In this document: positions 46,634 through 55,130 of the stretch, in pieces
Position numbering within the stretch: the stretch's first letter is position 1
Layout of the letters: every line of letters starts with the position of its first letter
Source of the DNA: Streptomyces wedmorensis
GTDB taxonomy: Bacteria; Actinomycetota; Actinomycetes; Streptomycetales; Streptomycetaceae
Length of the DNA: 64,000 nucleotides
NCBI RefSeq assembly: GCF_000716445.1
Contig: NZ_JNWK01000004.1
Coordinates: 1-64,000, forward strand
Direction of reading: 5' to 3'
The notes under the pieces: generated by a model
Told to the model about the DNA's origin: nothing
The model's database searches: none
The model's input: only the letters and a program-made list of their open reading frames with translations
Position numbers and translations under genes: made by a program

Positions 46634-47404
46634 TCAGATACTGATAGAGAAAGCGAGCGAACTGAAGAGGCGTCCGATCTCGGTACGTAGCCGTTCGACT
46701 GCTGGGAGCAACCGTTCTTCCTGGTGGAGGGGGAGGGAAATGGCCATGGCGCCCGCAGCGGAGCCCGCCGTAATGGGGATGGCGGCGCAGACCGTGCCGA
46801 GCGCATATTCCTGACGCTCCACCAGGGGCTCCATTCGCCCCAAACCACCCAAACGTTCCAAAAGCAGACTCCGGTTACGCACCGTGTACGGAGTGATGGC
46901 TTCCACGGGGTGGCGGTCAAGGTGGTCTTGACGAGATTTCAGATCTAGTTGACTCAGCAGACACTGCCCGATCGCATGGGCGTGCGCGGTCTCCCGGAAG
47001 TCGGCCCATTCCTCCACCGCGGGGGCGGAAGGAGTGTCGGCGACGGCGACGAGTTCGATCTCGCCCTCGCGGTAGAGGGCGAAGTAAACGGGCACACCGA
47101 TCTCGTCCCGCCAACGGGCAAGGGAGTCTTCGATCTTGATGCGACGATTCTGCACATCTCCGCCGCCGGCCAGTCGGACGGCGGCGTCGCCGAGGACGAA
47201 CACACCCTTCTCGCGGCGTAGATAGCCCTCGTGCGTCAGGGTGCGGAGCAGGTGGTACGTGGTGGGGAGCGGAAGGCCCGTCTCACGGGCGAGCTGTTTG
47301 GCCGGAGCGCCGTCCGCGTGGGAGGCGACGGCCTCCAGGAGTCTCAGCGCCCTCTGCACCGAGCCGATCAGGGTAGGCGCAGCCGTCTGCGTAGCCGTGG
47401 CCAA
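46634..47404 (-). CDS. ssgR: IclR-family activator of ssgA
   Basis: A 256-residue IclR regulator. The winged helix is at about residues 10-75 (SVQRALRLLEAVASH, AKQLARETGLPLPTTYHLLRTL, GYLRRE). The GAF-like effector domain follows (about 90-250). Its position directly before ssgA identifies it as SsgR, the activator that controls ssgA independently of the early whi genes in S. coelicolor. The start is TTG at 47404, with GGGGGTGA upstream; a TTG start suggests low translation. The effector is unknown. Confidence 0.92.
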   Translation of the reverse strand: MATATQTAAPTLIGSVQRALRLLEAVASHADGAPAKQLARETGLPLPTTYHLLRTLTHEGYLRREKGVFVLGDAAVRLAGGGDVQNRRIKIEDSLARWRDEIGVPVYFALYREGEIELVAVADTPSAPAVEEWADFRETAHAHAIGQCLLSQLDLKSRQDHLDRHPVEAITPYTVRNRSLLLERLGGLGRMEPLVERQEYALGTVCAAIPITAGSAAGAMAISLPLHQEERLLPAVERLRTEIGRLFSSLAFSISI

Positions 47405-47623
47405 AGGTCACCCCCAGGCGTGACGACGGATGCAGCGCACCCGCCCGCGGGGGCCGCCCCCGCGCGCCCGCCGGGCCAGGGAAAACCGCTGGTCAGTACA
47501 GGGGTCTACGCCCGTAGTCCCCAACACGGCGGAGAGATTCCACTCTAGTGGCAGCCCCTGGACCCATGCCCTGATTCGACCAGCGCGTTCCCCCGCGCGG
47601 GCTAATCCCCACCATCGGCTTCA

Positions 47624-47646
47624 TACTGATCAGTAGCTTGTGCTAC
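47624..47646. other. Palindrome and hairpin at the 3' end of the DUF5326 gene
   Basis: TACTGATCAGTA (47624-47635) is a perfect 12-bp palindrome, followed by GTAGCTTGTGCTAC (47633-47646), a 5-bp hairpin that covers the DUF5326 stop codon. It may end that transcript. The rest of the 238-base gap up to ssgR holds a GCGGGGGCCGCCCCCGC hairpin near 47452-47468 and the presumed ssgR promoter. Confidence 0.4.
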
Positions 47647-47861
47647 CAGTCCTCTCGCGAGCCGGTGGAGGAGCTGAACTTCCGTACGACGTAGATCAGT
47701 CCGGCGACCAGCGCGACGAAGAGCAGCACCTTGAAGAGCAGTCCGACCACGAAGGCCAGGACGCTCGTGATCAGCCCGCCGAAGACGAGCAGGGCCAGAG
47801 CGGGTATCGCGATCCACTTCACCCACCAGGGCATCCCCGCGAGAATCTCCTGTACGGCCAT
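47643..47861 (-). CDS. Small DUF5326-type membrane protein
   Basis: A 72-residue protein with two membrane helices (about 12-32 and 35-58) and a short charged tail (RKFSSSTGSREDW). The start MAVQEILAGMPWWVKWIAIP matches a conserved small Streptomyces protein that I recall as DUF5326. The ATG at 47861 was preferred to an upstream in-frame start because conservation begins there. Function unknown. Confidence 0.8.
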   Translation of the reverse strand: MAVQEILAGMPWWVKWIAIPALALLVFGGLITSVLAFVVGLLFKVLLFVALVAGLIYVVRKFSSSTGSREDW

Positions 47862-48003
47862 CGTCCCTACCTCGCTCTCGAAGATCCGTCCGGCGCGCTC
47901 CGCGCCGAACATCCTCAAGGCTAGGCGCCGGGAAAGTGCCACGGGGGCCTCACGGCCCCCGCTCTCCCCTGATCCGACCCCTAGGGGCTTCGGCCCGCCG
48001 ACC

Positions 48004-48131
48004 CTCAGGTCCTCGGGTCTTCAGGTCCTCGGGTCCTCGGGTCTTCAGGTCTTCAGGTCCTCGGGTCCTAAGGTCCTCAGGTCTTCAGGTCCCGGATCCT
48101 CAGGTCCCGGATCCTCAGGTCCCGGATCCTC
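48004..48131. repeat. Minisatellite of 8-base units, then 15-base units
   Basis: Eleven units of 8 bases with the pattern (C/T)T(C/A)(A/G)GGTC run without a gap from 48004 to 48091. Alternating CCGGATC and CTCAGGTC follow, forming about two and a half 15-base units, to about 48131. Read on the minus strand the units contain GAGGA and GAAGA, which resemble ribosome-binding sites. It lies between the cupin stop and the DUF5326 start, both on the minus strand. It is not a CRISPR, as there are no spacers. Confidence 0.92.
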
Positions 48132-48145
48132 GTCGGCTCCCGGCG

Positions 48146-48463
48146 TCAGCTCTCCGGCGGGGAGAAGACCACCATCACCCGCAGGTCCTCGCTGATGTGG
48201 TGGAACCTGTGCTCGACCCCAGCCGGCACATAGACCACGCTGCCGCGCGCCACCTGCGTCGTCTCCGTCCCGACGGTGATCGACGCCCGGCCGCTCACCA
48301 CGAAGTACACCTCGTCCTGTCCGTGCGGCTGCTGCGGGTCGAGCGCCCCGGCATCCAGCGCGTACAGACCCACCGACATGTTCCGCTCACGCAGGAACTG
48401 GAGGTACGCGCCGTCGTTCGCGGCACGCTCCGCCTCCAGTTCGTCCAGTCGGAATGCCTTCAT
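48146..48463 (-). CDS. Cupin-domain protein
   Basis: A 105-residue single-cupin protein. Motif 1 HGQDEVYFVVSGRASI (about residues 48-63) has the metal-binding His and Glu. Motif 2 VPAGVEHRFHH (about 80-90) supplies the last His. The enzyme or sensor role of such small cupins varies. The ATG at 48463 begins MKAFRLDELEAERAANDGAYLQFL. It is divergent from the holin-like gene at 48515 with a 51-base gap. Confidence 0.88.
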   Translation of the reverse strand: MKAFRLDELEAERAANDGAYLQFLRERNMSVGLYALDAGALDPQQPHGQDEVYFVVSGRASITVGTETTQVARGSVVYVPAGVEHRFHHISEDLRVMVVFSPPES

Positions 48464-48514
48464 CGCCTGTCCGCCCCTGCCCTCTGCCCGATCATGTCTG
48501 CCACGATCAGACAC

Positions 48515-48892
48515 ATGAAGAATTTCGTAGTCAAGACGCTCGCCAACGCGGGCGCCCTGGGAGTCGCCATCTGGCTGCTCCAGGACATCACCCTGACCGG
48601 TGACAGCACCGGCAAGAAGGTCCTGACCCTCATTCTCGTCGCCCTGGTCTTCGGGCTCGTCAACTTCTTGGTCAAGCCGATCGTCAAGCTGCTGACGCTG
48701 CCCCTCTTCATCCTGACCCTCGGCCTGATCACCCTCGTGGTCAACGCCCTGATGCTGCTCCTCACGTCCTGGCTGGCCGAGCAGCTCGACCTCAGCTTCC
48801 ACGTGGAGGGCTTCTGGACGGCCGTCCTGGGCGGCCTGATCATCTCCGTCGTCTCGTGGGCGCTGAACGTCGTGCTTCCCGACGGTGACTGA
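48515..48892 (+). CDS. Phage-holin-family-4-like small membrane protein
   Basis: A 125-residue protein with four membrane helices. The motif KKVLTLILVALVFGLVNFLVKPIVKLLTLPL fits the family named Mycobacterial 4-TMS phage holin (Pfam Phage_holin_4_2), which is chromosomal and widespread in actinobacteria and not evidence of a prophage. Function is unknown. An ATG at 48494 is an alternative start. The tyrosine phosphatase gene follows after 9 bases. Confidence 0.85.
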   Translation: MKNFVVKTLANAGALGVAIWLLQDITLTGDSTGKKVLTLILVALVFGLVNFLVKPIVKLLTLPLFILTLGLITLVVNALMLLLTSWLAEQLDLSFHVEGFWTAVLGGLIISVVSWALNVVLPDGD

Positions 48893-48901
48893 GTGGGGGC
48901 C

Positions 48902-49393
48902 ATGACCTACCGCGTCTGCTTCGTCTGCACGGGCAACATCTGCCGTTCGCCGATGGCCGAGCACGTCTTCCGCCGCGAGGTGGAGGAGGCCGGTCTCGGC
49001 GGCACGGTGGAGGTCGACAGCGCGGGTACCGGAGGCTGGCACGAGGGCGACGGCGCCGACCCGCGCACGGTCGCGGTACTGGAGGAGAACGGCTACACCT
49101 CCGCGCACGTCGCCCGTCAGTTCCGGGCGTCCTGGTTTCCCGCCCTCGACCTGGTGATCGCCCTCGACGAGGGCCACCTGCGGGAGCTCCGCGCGCTGGC
49201 CCGCACCCCCGAGGAGGCGGCCCGGATACGGCTGCTGCGCTCCTACGACCCGGCAGCCCGGGACGGACTCGACGTCCCCGACCCCTATTACGGGGGCCGC
49301 GAGGGCTTCGAGGAGTGCCTGGAGATGGTGGAGGCGGCGAGCGGAGGCCTGCTCGCCGCCGTCCGCGCGGAACTGGAGGAACGGACAGCATGA
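48902..49393 (+). CDS. Low-molecular-weight protein-tyrosine phosphatase
   Basis: A 163-residue enzyme. The P-loop CTGNICRS (C-x5-R, residues about 8-15) holds the catalytic Cys, and the general acid Asp is in DVPDPYYGG near residue 124. It would dephosphorylate phosphotyrosine proteins or small phosphoesters in the cytoplasm. In S. coelicolor a related enzyme, PtpA, affects antibiotic production, and this may be its orthologue. The stop overlaps the start of the PLP enzyme gene (ATGA). Confidence 0.93.
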   Translation: MTYRVCFVCTGNICRSPMAEHVFRREVEEAGLGGTVEVDSAGTGGWHEGDGADPRTVAVLEENGYTSAHVARQFRASWFPALDLVIALDEGHLRELRALARTPEEAARIRLLRSYDPAARDGLDVPDPYYGGREGFEECLEMVEAASGGLLAAVRAELEERTA

Positions 49394-50529
49394 ACGACAG
49401 CGCATACGGCGACGGCACGCGCGCGGTACGGGCCGGGCTGCCCGAGCCCGTGAAGTACGAACCGACCCTGCCGGGACCGGTCTTCGCCGCCCACTTCCAC
49501 CTGCCGGGCGAGCCGACGGGCGGTTACGCGTACGGCCGCGACGAGAACCCCACCTGGACCCACCTCGAGCAGGCGATCGGCGAGCTGGAGGCCCCGGGGG
49601 AGGAGGGTGTCGAGACGCTGGTCTTCGCCTCCGGCATGGCGGCGATCTCGGCCGTCCTCTTCTCCCAGCTGAAGGCCGGCGACGCGGTCGTCATGCCGAC
49701 CGACGGCTACCAGGCCCTGCCGCTGCTGCACGAGCAGTTGAGGGCGTACGGCGTCGAGGTCCGCACCGCGCCGACCGGTGGCGACGGCCAGCTGGCCGCG
49801 CTCGACGGGGCCCGGCTGCTGTGGCTCGAGACCCCGTCCAACCCCGGCCTCGACGTCTGCGACATCCGCCGCCTGGTGGGGGAGGCGCACGCCGCGGGGG
49901 CGCTCGTGGCCGTCGACAACACCCTCGCCACCCCGCTCGGCCAGCGGCCGCTCGCGCTGGGGGCGGACTTCTCCGTCGCCAGTGACACCAAGGGGCTGAC
50001 CGGCCACGGCGACGTCCTGCTCGGTCACGTCAGCTGCCGCGATCCCCTGCGGGCCTCGGAGGTACGGCGCTGGCGCAAGATCGTCGGCGCGATTCCCGGA
50101 CCCATGGAGGCCTGGCTCGCCCACCGTTCGCTCGCCACGCTCCAGCTGAGGATCGACCGGCAGTGCTCCACCGCGCTGGCACTCGCGCAGGCGCTCGCCG
50201 GACGCGCGGACGTGACCGGGCTGCGCTACCCGGGGCTGCCCGACGACCCGTCGCACGCGGTGGCCGCCCGGCAGATGCGGCGCTTCGGCCCGGTGGTCTC
50301 GTTCGAGCTGGCGGACCGGAAGCGGGCCGAGCGGTTCCTGGAGGAACTGCGGCTCGTCGACGACGCCACCAGCTTCGGCGGTGTGCGCTCCACGGCGGAG
50401 CGGCGCGGACGCTGGGGCGGGGACGCGGTCGCGGAGGGCTTCATCCGGTTCTCGGTGGGCGCCGAGGATCCGGAGGACCTGATCGGCGATGTCCTGAGGG
50501 CCCTCGACGAGGTCGGCGCCGCAGGCTGA
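49390..50529 (+). CDS. PLP-dependent transsulfuration enzyme (cystathionine gamma-synthase/lyase family)
   Basis: A 379-residue fold-type I enzyme. FASGMAAISAV (near residue 78) binds PLP phosphate, WLETPSNPGLDVCDI (near 145) and AVDNTLATPL (near 172) are typical, and the PLP-Lys is in SDTKGLTGHGDVLLG (near 201). The N-terminus lacks the usual T.AVH.G.....GAV.P.I motif spacing, so the exact reaction (cystathionine synthesis, cleavage or another) is open. It overlaps the tyrosine phosphatase gene by four bases. A long terminator follows. Confidence 0.88.
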   Translation: MNDSAYGDGTRAVRAGLPEPVKYEPTLPGPVFAAHFHLPGEPTGGYAYGRDENPTWTHLEQAIGELEAPGEEGVETLVFASGMAAISAVLFSQLKAGDAVVMPTDGYQALPLLHEQLRAYGVEVRTAPTGGDGQLAALDGARLLWLETPSNPGLDVCDIRRLVGEAHAAGALVAVDNTLATPLGQRPLALGADFSVASDTKGLTGHGDVLLGHVSCRDPLRASEVRRWRKIVGAIPGPMEAWLAHRSLATLQLRIDRQCSTALALAQALAGRADVTGLRYPGLPDDPSHAVAARQMRRFGPVVSFELADRKRAERFLEELRLVDDATSFGGVRSTAERRGRWGGDAVAEGFIRFSVGAEDPEDLIGDVLRALDEVGAAG

Positions 50530-50547
50530 GTGCGGGACGCAGGCGTC

Positions 50548-50601
50548 GGAACGAGGCGCTCCGAGCCTCCCCCCTCGTGGCTCGGAACGCCTCGGTTCCA
50601 C
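50548..50601 (+). terminator. Long hairpin after the transsulfuration gene
   Basis: The arm from about 50548 to 50567 (GGAACGAGGCGCTCCGAGCC) pairs with the arm from about 50579 to 50599, with one mismatch and one bulge, around an 11-base loop. It lies 19 bases after the stop. Confidence 0.75.
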
Positions 50602-50669
50602 GCGCGGAGACCGCCTGAACAAGGCTAGTTGACTGTGCGTCAGTGTCCAATCACGGTAGCGACAGAGGC

Positions 50670-50687
50670 CTATCGACTTATTTATAG
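50670..50687. promoter_or_regulatory. AT-rich LysR-type box
   Basis: CTATCGACTTATTTATAG has inverted CTAT/ATAG ends and an AT-rich core, the shape of a LysR T-N11-A box, 71 bases before the LysR gene start. The surrounding gap 50602-50757 is otherwise unremarkable. It may be an autoregulatory site. Confidence 0.4.
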
Positions 50688-50757
50688 TTGGACGGTCCTG
50701 AGGCGCAGTCAGCCGACCGCCTGAGTCGCACGGCCGCACGGCCGGGAGGGGGCGGGC

Positions 50758-51654
50758 ATGGATCTGTCCCTGCTGCGCACGTTCGTCGCGGTGCACCGGG
50801 CCGGCTCCTTCACCCGCGCCGCCGCGCTGCTGGGTCTCTCCCAGCCGGCCGTCACCAGCCAGATACGGACCCTGGAACGGCAGCTCGGCCGACCGCTCTT
50901 CCTGAGACAGGCGCGCGGCGTCACCCCGACCACCATCGGCGACGAGCTGGCCCACCGCGCCGCGCCCCACCTGGACGCCCTGGTCGAGATAGCCGAGACC
51001 GGCCTCGACGAGCAGGGCGGCGGCCGCACCCTTCATGTCGCCGGGCCTCCGGAGTTCACCGCACTCCGCGTGCTGCCCGCGCTCACCCCGCTGGTCGACC
51101 AGGGACTCGCCGTGCGGGCCTCGTTCCTCGGCAACACCGAGGAGATCCTGGACGGTCTCGCCGCCGGCCACCACGACCTGGCCGTCACCACCGCCCGCCC
51201 CCGTGGCGGCCTGCTCGTCTCCACCCCGCTCTGCGACGAGGAACACGTCCTGGTCGCGGCGGAACGCTGGGCGGCCCGGCTCTCCCCCGACGTGCTGCTC
51301 GGCAAGGGTTCGGTGGCCCTGGAGCAGCTTCCGGTGGTCGAGGTGCACGAATCGCTGCCGTTCGTCTCCCGCTACTGGGCCGCGGTGTTCGACGGGAAAC
51401 CGGCGGCCGCCGCGACCGTGATCGCCCCCGACCTGCGGGCCGTACGGGATTCCGCGGCCTCCGGTGCCGGTCTGGCAGTCCTGCCGCGCTATCTGTGCGA
51501 GGAGGATCTGGCTGCGGGGCGCCTCGTGGCGCTGCTCGATCCCCCGGTCCCTCCGCTGCGCACCTACTTCCTGGTCGCGCGCACGGGCACGCTCGCGCTG
51601 TCCCCGCTCGCGCGGGCCCACGAGGCGCTGCTGCGCGCCGCGGCGGACTGGTGA
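50758..51654 (+). CDS. LysR-family transcriptional regulator
   Basis: A 298-residue regulator. The winged helix at residues 1-60 reads MDLSLLRTFVAVHRAGSFTRAAALLGLSQPAVTSQIRTLE, followed by RPLFLRQARGVTPTTIG. The effector domain (about 90-298) is of the periplasmic-binding type. The gene is followed by a Nudix hydrolase gene 35 bases downstream in the same direction. No divergent target gene is present. Confidence 0.93.
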   Translation: MDLSLLRTFVAVHRAGSFTRAAALLGLSQPAVTSQIRTLERQLGRPLFLRQARGVTPTTIGDELAHRAAPHLDALVEIAETGLDEQGGGRTLHVAGPPEFTALRVLPALTPLVDQGLAVRASFLGNTEEILDGLAAGHHDLAVTTARPRGGLLVSTPLCDEEHVLVAAERWAARLSPDVLLGKGSVALEQLPVVEVHESLPFVSRYWAAVFDGKPAAAATVIAPDLRAVRDSAASGAGLAVLPRYLCEEDLAAGRLVALLDPPVPPLRTYFLVARTGTLALSPLARAHEALLRAAADW

Positions 51655-51689
51655 GTTTCAGGACACTCCGAACGGGCCATTTTCTTCCC

Positions 51690-52169
51690 ATGAACGAACG
51701 GCCGGTGATCAAGCGCACCGCACGCGCCATCCTGCTCGACGGGGACGACCTCATCCTCATCAAGCGCACCAAGCCGGGGATGGATCCCTACTGGCTCACG
51801 CCCGGCGGCGGCGTGGAGCCCTCCGACACCACGGTCGTCGAGGCCCTGCACCGTGAGGTGCACGAGGAGCTCGGGGCCAAGATCACCGACGTGGTGCCCT
51901 GTTTCGTGGACACCGTCGAGCACATCGTCGACGGCGGCGTCTCCGGGGTGAAGGTCCAGCACTTCTTCGTGTGCCGGCTGGACTCCATGGACACCTCCCT
52001 GCGCCACGGCCCCGAGATGGACGAACCGGTCGGCGAGTACGAGATCGTCCGGGTGCCCTTCAGCCGGGTCGGCATCGCCGCCGTGCACCTCGTGCCCCTC
52101 TCCCTGCGCCACTACCTCGACGGGAACATCGAGGGCGTCCGCGCGATGCACGCCCCCGACCTGGGCTGA
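51690..52169 (+). CDS. Nudix hydrolase
   Basis: A 159-residue enzyme. The Nudix box GGGVEPSDTTVVEALHREVHEELGAKI (G-x5-E-x7-REVxEE-x-G, residues about 35-61) has all its conserved acidic residues, although two residues before the first Glu are unusual. It would hydrolyse a nucleoside diphosphate derivative. The ATG at 51690 was chosen. Its TGA directly abuts the stop codon of the convergent flavohaemoglobin gene. Confidence 0.9.
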   Translation: MNERPVIKRTARAILLDGDDLILIKRTKPGMDPYWLTPGGGVEPSDTTVVEALHREVHEELGAKITDVVPCFVDTVEHIVDGGVSGVKVQHFFVCRLDSMDTSLRHGPEMDEPVGEYEIVRVPFSRVGIAAVHLVPLSLRHYLDGNIEGVRAMHAPDLG

Positions 52170-52176
52170 TCAGCCC
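52163..52176. terminator. Perfect palindrome containing both convergent stop codons
   Basis: GGGCTGATCAGCCC is a 14-bp perfect palindrome. The TGA of the Nudix gene (52167-52169) and the complement of the TGA of the flavohaemoglobin gene (52170-52172) form its centre. The two reading frames end with no base between them. It may serve as a compact terminator for both. Confidence 0.55.
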
Positions 52177-53405
52177 GTGGCCGCCGGGGTCAGCTCGGCC
52201 AGGAAGTCGTGTCGGATGCGCTCCGACGGGATCCCCACCCCGCGCAACGCGTCCACACCCCGGCGGACCATGCCGAGCGGTCCCGAGAGATAGGCGTCGC
52301 GTTCGTTCCAGGGGCCGTAGCGGCAGACGGCCTCCGGAAGCCGCCCCTGCTCCTCGGTGACCGTGTGGACGGAAAGCCAGGGGAAGGTCTTCTGGAGCCG
52401 CAGCATCGTGTCGATGTCGTAGAGGTCGTGGTCGTGGCGCGCCCCGTAGAACACGTCGACGGGACGCCGGTCCCCGTGCTCGGCCACGTCCTCCACCAGG
52501 GCCTTGATCGGGGCTATCCCGGTGCCGCCGCCGAGGCAGAGCAGACCGCTGTCCGTGGCATGGTCGACCGTCATGGAACCCGCGGGCGGGCCGAGGCGCA
52601 GGACGTCGCCGGGGCGGGCCCGGTGGACCAGCGCGCCGGACACCCAGCCGGCCGGGACCGCCTTCACGTGGAGGGACAGCAGCCCGTCGGGCCGGGGCGC
52701 CGATGCGAAGGAGTAGTGACGCCAGATCCGGGGCCACCAGGGCGTCTCGAGTGTCGTGTACTGGCCGGCGAGAAACGGATACGGCTGATCGGGCCGGAGC
52801 GTCACGACGGCGACGTCCGGCGTGCGCAGATCGTGGGAGACCACCTCGGCGTGCCACCAGGCGGGGGCGGTCTGCTCGTTCTCCGCCGCCGCGTCGATCA
52901 TGATCTGGGAGATCGTCGTGTACGTGCGCACCCAGGCCGCCTCGGTCTCCTCGTCCCAGGTCCCCGTCGCGTACCGGACGAGCGCGCCGATGAGAGCCTC
53001 GCCGACGGCCGGGTAGTGGGCCGCCTGGGTTCCGTACTTGCGGTGTCCCCGGCCGAGGTTCTGGAGGTACGCGGTGAGGACCGGCGTGTCGTCCATGTGC
53101 TCGGCAGCGGTCAGGAGCGCCTTCAGGAGCCGGTCCCGCTGGGTGTCCATGGCCGCGGGGAACATCTCGCGCAGTTCGGGGTTCCGGACGAAGAGCAGGG
53201 CGTAGAAGTACGAGGTCACCTTGTCGGCGATCGGCGCGATCTCCGCCAGAGTGCGGCGGACGAGCAGGGCATCGGCGGAGGCTCCCCCCGTTATCCGGGG
53301 TTCCTTGCCTTCCCCGTCCGGTTCCTCACCGGGCTCGTACACCGCCCCCGGCTCGATTCGGCCCGCGTGCTCTGCGGCCGTCGTGGTGGTCGGAGCATCC
53401 ATCAT
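52170..53405 (-). CDS. Flavohaemoglobin (globin-FAD/NAD reductase)
   Basis: A 411-residue protein of the Hmp class with a 45-residue N-terminal extension. The globin domain (about 48-180) has the B10 Tyr in SYFYALLF and the proximal His in GRGHRKYG (near 121). The FAD domain (about 183-285) has the RHYSFASAP motif (R-x-Y-S, near 238). The NAD domain has GGGTGIAPIKALVED (near 295) and YLSGPLGMV. Flavohaemoglobins turn nitric oxide into nitrate with O2 and NAD(P)H. The acidic extension (EPGEEPDGEGKEP) is unusual. It follows a HAD gene on the same strand. Confidence 0.9.
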   Translation of the reverse strand: MMDAPTTTTAAEHAGRIEPGAVYEPGEEPDGEGKEPRITGGASADALLVRRTLAEIAPIADKVTSYFYALLFVRNPELREMFPAAMDTQRDRLLKALLTAAEHMDDTPVLTAYLQNLGRGHRKYGTQAAHYPAVGEALIGALVRYATGTWDEETEAAWVRTYTTISQIMIDAAAENEQTAPAWWHAEVVSHDLRTPDVAVVTLRPDQPYPFLAGQYTTLETPWWPRIWRHYSFASAPRPDGLLSLHVKAVPAGWVSGALVHRARPGDVLRLGPPAGSMTVDHATDSGLLCLGGGTGIAPIKALVEDVAEHGDRRPVDVFYGARHDHDLYDIDTMLRLQKTFPWLSVHTVTEEQGRLPEAVCRYGPWNERDAYLSGPLGMVRRGVDALRGVGIPSERIRHDFLAELTPAATG

Positions 53406-53510
53406 GTGCCTCGCCCTCGCGCTGACCGGCTTCGTGCTCGCAGCATGAACCCTCGGTTCGCCGCCCCGGACGGAAAGCGGAGTTCTCGGGCCATAGAGCC
53501 GGGTTTGTGG

Positions 53511-54164
53511 CTAAGCTGCGCTGTTTCGGACCAGGGCGTAGGCCTCGCGCAGGTCCCCTCCGGTGTAGCTGTGGCGGGACAGTCCGGCGAGATGGTGGTC
53601 AGCGTTCACGGCCACGGTGTCGGGCACGAGCGCGAAGAGCTCCGCGTCGGACATCGAGTCTCCGTACGCGACGCAGTCGACCGGGTCCACGCCGTACCCG
53701 GCGCAGAGCTCCCGTGCGATCCGTACCTTCGCCGCCGCGTTGAGGATGCCGGGCCGGTGGATCGGCTCGAGGAAGGGGACAGACGGCCACGCCGAGCCGT
53801 GCGCCGTGTCGACCCCCCACTCCAGCAACCGCTCGACGAAGAAGTCGGGCGACAGTGAGATGACGGCACAGCGGTCACCCCCGGCCCGGATGTCCGCCCA
53901 GACCTCTCGGATCCCGGCCAGCCACGGGGCTCCCTCGAACGCCGCCGTGACCTGCTCCGGCGTGAGCTCAGCCCAGAGGTCCCGGGCCCGCACGGCGAAC
54001 TCGTCCGGTGTGAGGCCCTGCAGGAAACCCTGCTCCAGGGCGCCGATCTCCTCGACGAGGCCCAGCTGCCGGGAGATCTCCACCGCGGCGGCCGACCCGC
54101 GGATCAGGGTGCCGTCGAGGTCGAAGAGGTGCAGTCGCCGCGTGGAGGGTTTCACGTGAAACAT
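53511..54164 (-). CDS. HAD-IB-type phosphatase (phosphoserine-phosphatase-like)
   Basis: A 217-residue HAD protein. Motif I is LFDLDGTLIRG (near residue 13), motif II is VISLSPDFFVERLLEWG (near 100), and motif IV is YGDSMSDAELF (near 172). These match the SerB-like subfamily, though the role may be other than serine synthesis. The start is the ATG at 54164, in the string ATGTTTCACGTGAAACC, so codons 1-5 (MFHVK) are encoded by a perfect parS site, exactly as in cydDC. Confidence 0.88.
   Translation of the reverse strand: MFHVKPSTRRLHLFDLDGTLIRGSAAAVEISRQLGLVEEIGALEQGFLQGLTPDEFAVRARDLWAELTPEQVTAAFEGAPWLAGIREVWADIRAGGDRCAVISLSPDFFVERLLEWGVDTAHGSAWPSVPFLEPIHRPGILNAAAKVRIARELCAGYGVDPVDCVAYGDSMSDAELFALVPDTVAVNADHHLAGLSRHSYTGGDLREAYALVRNSAA
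54149..54162. other. parS site overlapping a HAD gene start
   Basis: A perfect GTTTCACGTGAAAC palindrome within codons 1-5 of the minus-strand HAD gene. Same consensus as the copies at 34200, 56287, 62016 and 62035. Confidence 0.93.
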
Positions 54165-54266
54165 CGTCCGATGTGCCACGCGGTGGAGGCAACGCCCCAT
54201 CCCGGTATCGGCCGGATCCGGTAAAGCAGTGGACGGAAGATCGCCGCTTCGGACAGCCTGAAAGGC

Positions 54267-55130
54267 ATGCCGACTTCCCCCACCCCCCTCGCACAGCTCC
54301 CCGTCCGGCGCCTCACCTCGGACGACCTCCTCGCCTGCGCCGACCTCTCCGAGAACCGGGGATGGCCGCGCGAGGAACACAAGTGGGGTCTCCTGCTCAC
54401 CGCGGGCACCGGGTACGGCATCGACGACCCGGCCGGCCCGGGGCTGCTCGCCTGCTGCGTGGTCACGTCGTACGGAACCGGGCTCGCTGCCATCGGCATG
54501 GTGCTCGTCGCCGAGCGGTACGCACGCCAAGGCGTGGGACGTCGACTCATGCGACACGTCCTCGCGGAAGCCGGCGACACCCCGGTCACCCTGCACGCCA
54601 CGGCGAACGGACAGCCCCTGTACGAGGAGCTCGGCTTCATGGAGACGAGCCGGGCGGAGATGGTGCTCGGGCGCTTCACGTTCACCACGCCCGCCCCCGC
54701 GGTCCCCGTCCGTCCCGCGACGGCGGAGGACCTCCAGGCGATCCTGCGCCTCGACCTCGAAGTCTTCGGCCTGGACCGTACGCCCCTCATCACCAGGCTC
54801 CCCGCCTTCGCGGACCACCTCCGGGTCGCCGAGGAGGACGGCGAGATCACGGGCTTCGCGGCGGCCTGGCCGAACATGGACACCCATGTCGTCGGCCCCC
54901 TGATCGCCCGGGACCCCGGCACCGCCCAGGCCCTGATCGCCTCGCTCGCCGCGGCCACGGACCGGCCCCTGCGCACGGACATCGACGTGCGTCACACGAC
55001 CCTGCTGAGCTGGGTGAAGGAGAACGGCCTCGACTCGATCGCCTCCAACTCGGTGATGATCCGGTCCCTGCCCGACCTTCCCGGCGACTGGCAGCGCCGC
55101 TTCGCACCGCTGACGGTCGCGGCCGGATAG
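54267..55130 (+). CDS. Double-domain GNAT acetyltransferase
   Basis: A 287-residue protein made of two GNAT folds. The N-terminal one (about 8-140) has a good acetyl-CoA motif A (LVAERYARQGVGRRLMRHVL, near 75-94). The C-terminal one (about 148-285) lacks a clear R-x-x-G-x-G/A loop and may bind substrate or be inactive. The target amine is unknown. It is divergent from the HAD gene that carries parS. Confidence 0.85.
   Translation: MPTSPTPLAQLPVRRLTSDDLLACADLSENRGWPREEHKWGLLLTAGTGYGIDDPAGPGLLACCVVTSYGTGLAAIGMVLVAERYARQGVGRRLMRHVLAEAGDTPVTLHATANGQPLYEELGFMETSRAEMVLGRFTFTTPAPAVPVRPATAEDLQAILRLDLEVFGLDRTPLITRLPAFADHLRVAEEDGEITGFAAAWPNMDTHVVGPLIARDPGTAQALIASLAAATDRPLRTDIDVRHTTLLSWVKENGLDSIASNSVMIRSLPDLPGDWQRRFAPLTVAAG

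Noticed and set aside
48004..48131. Possible CRISPR array
   Set aside because: Units are 7-8 bases and directly adjacent with no spacers; there are no cas genes in the window.
48515..48892. Prophage remnant suggested by the holin-like gene
   Set aside because: The family is a widespread chromosomal four-helix protein in actinobacteria, and no other phage gene, integrase or att repeat is nearby.
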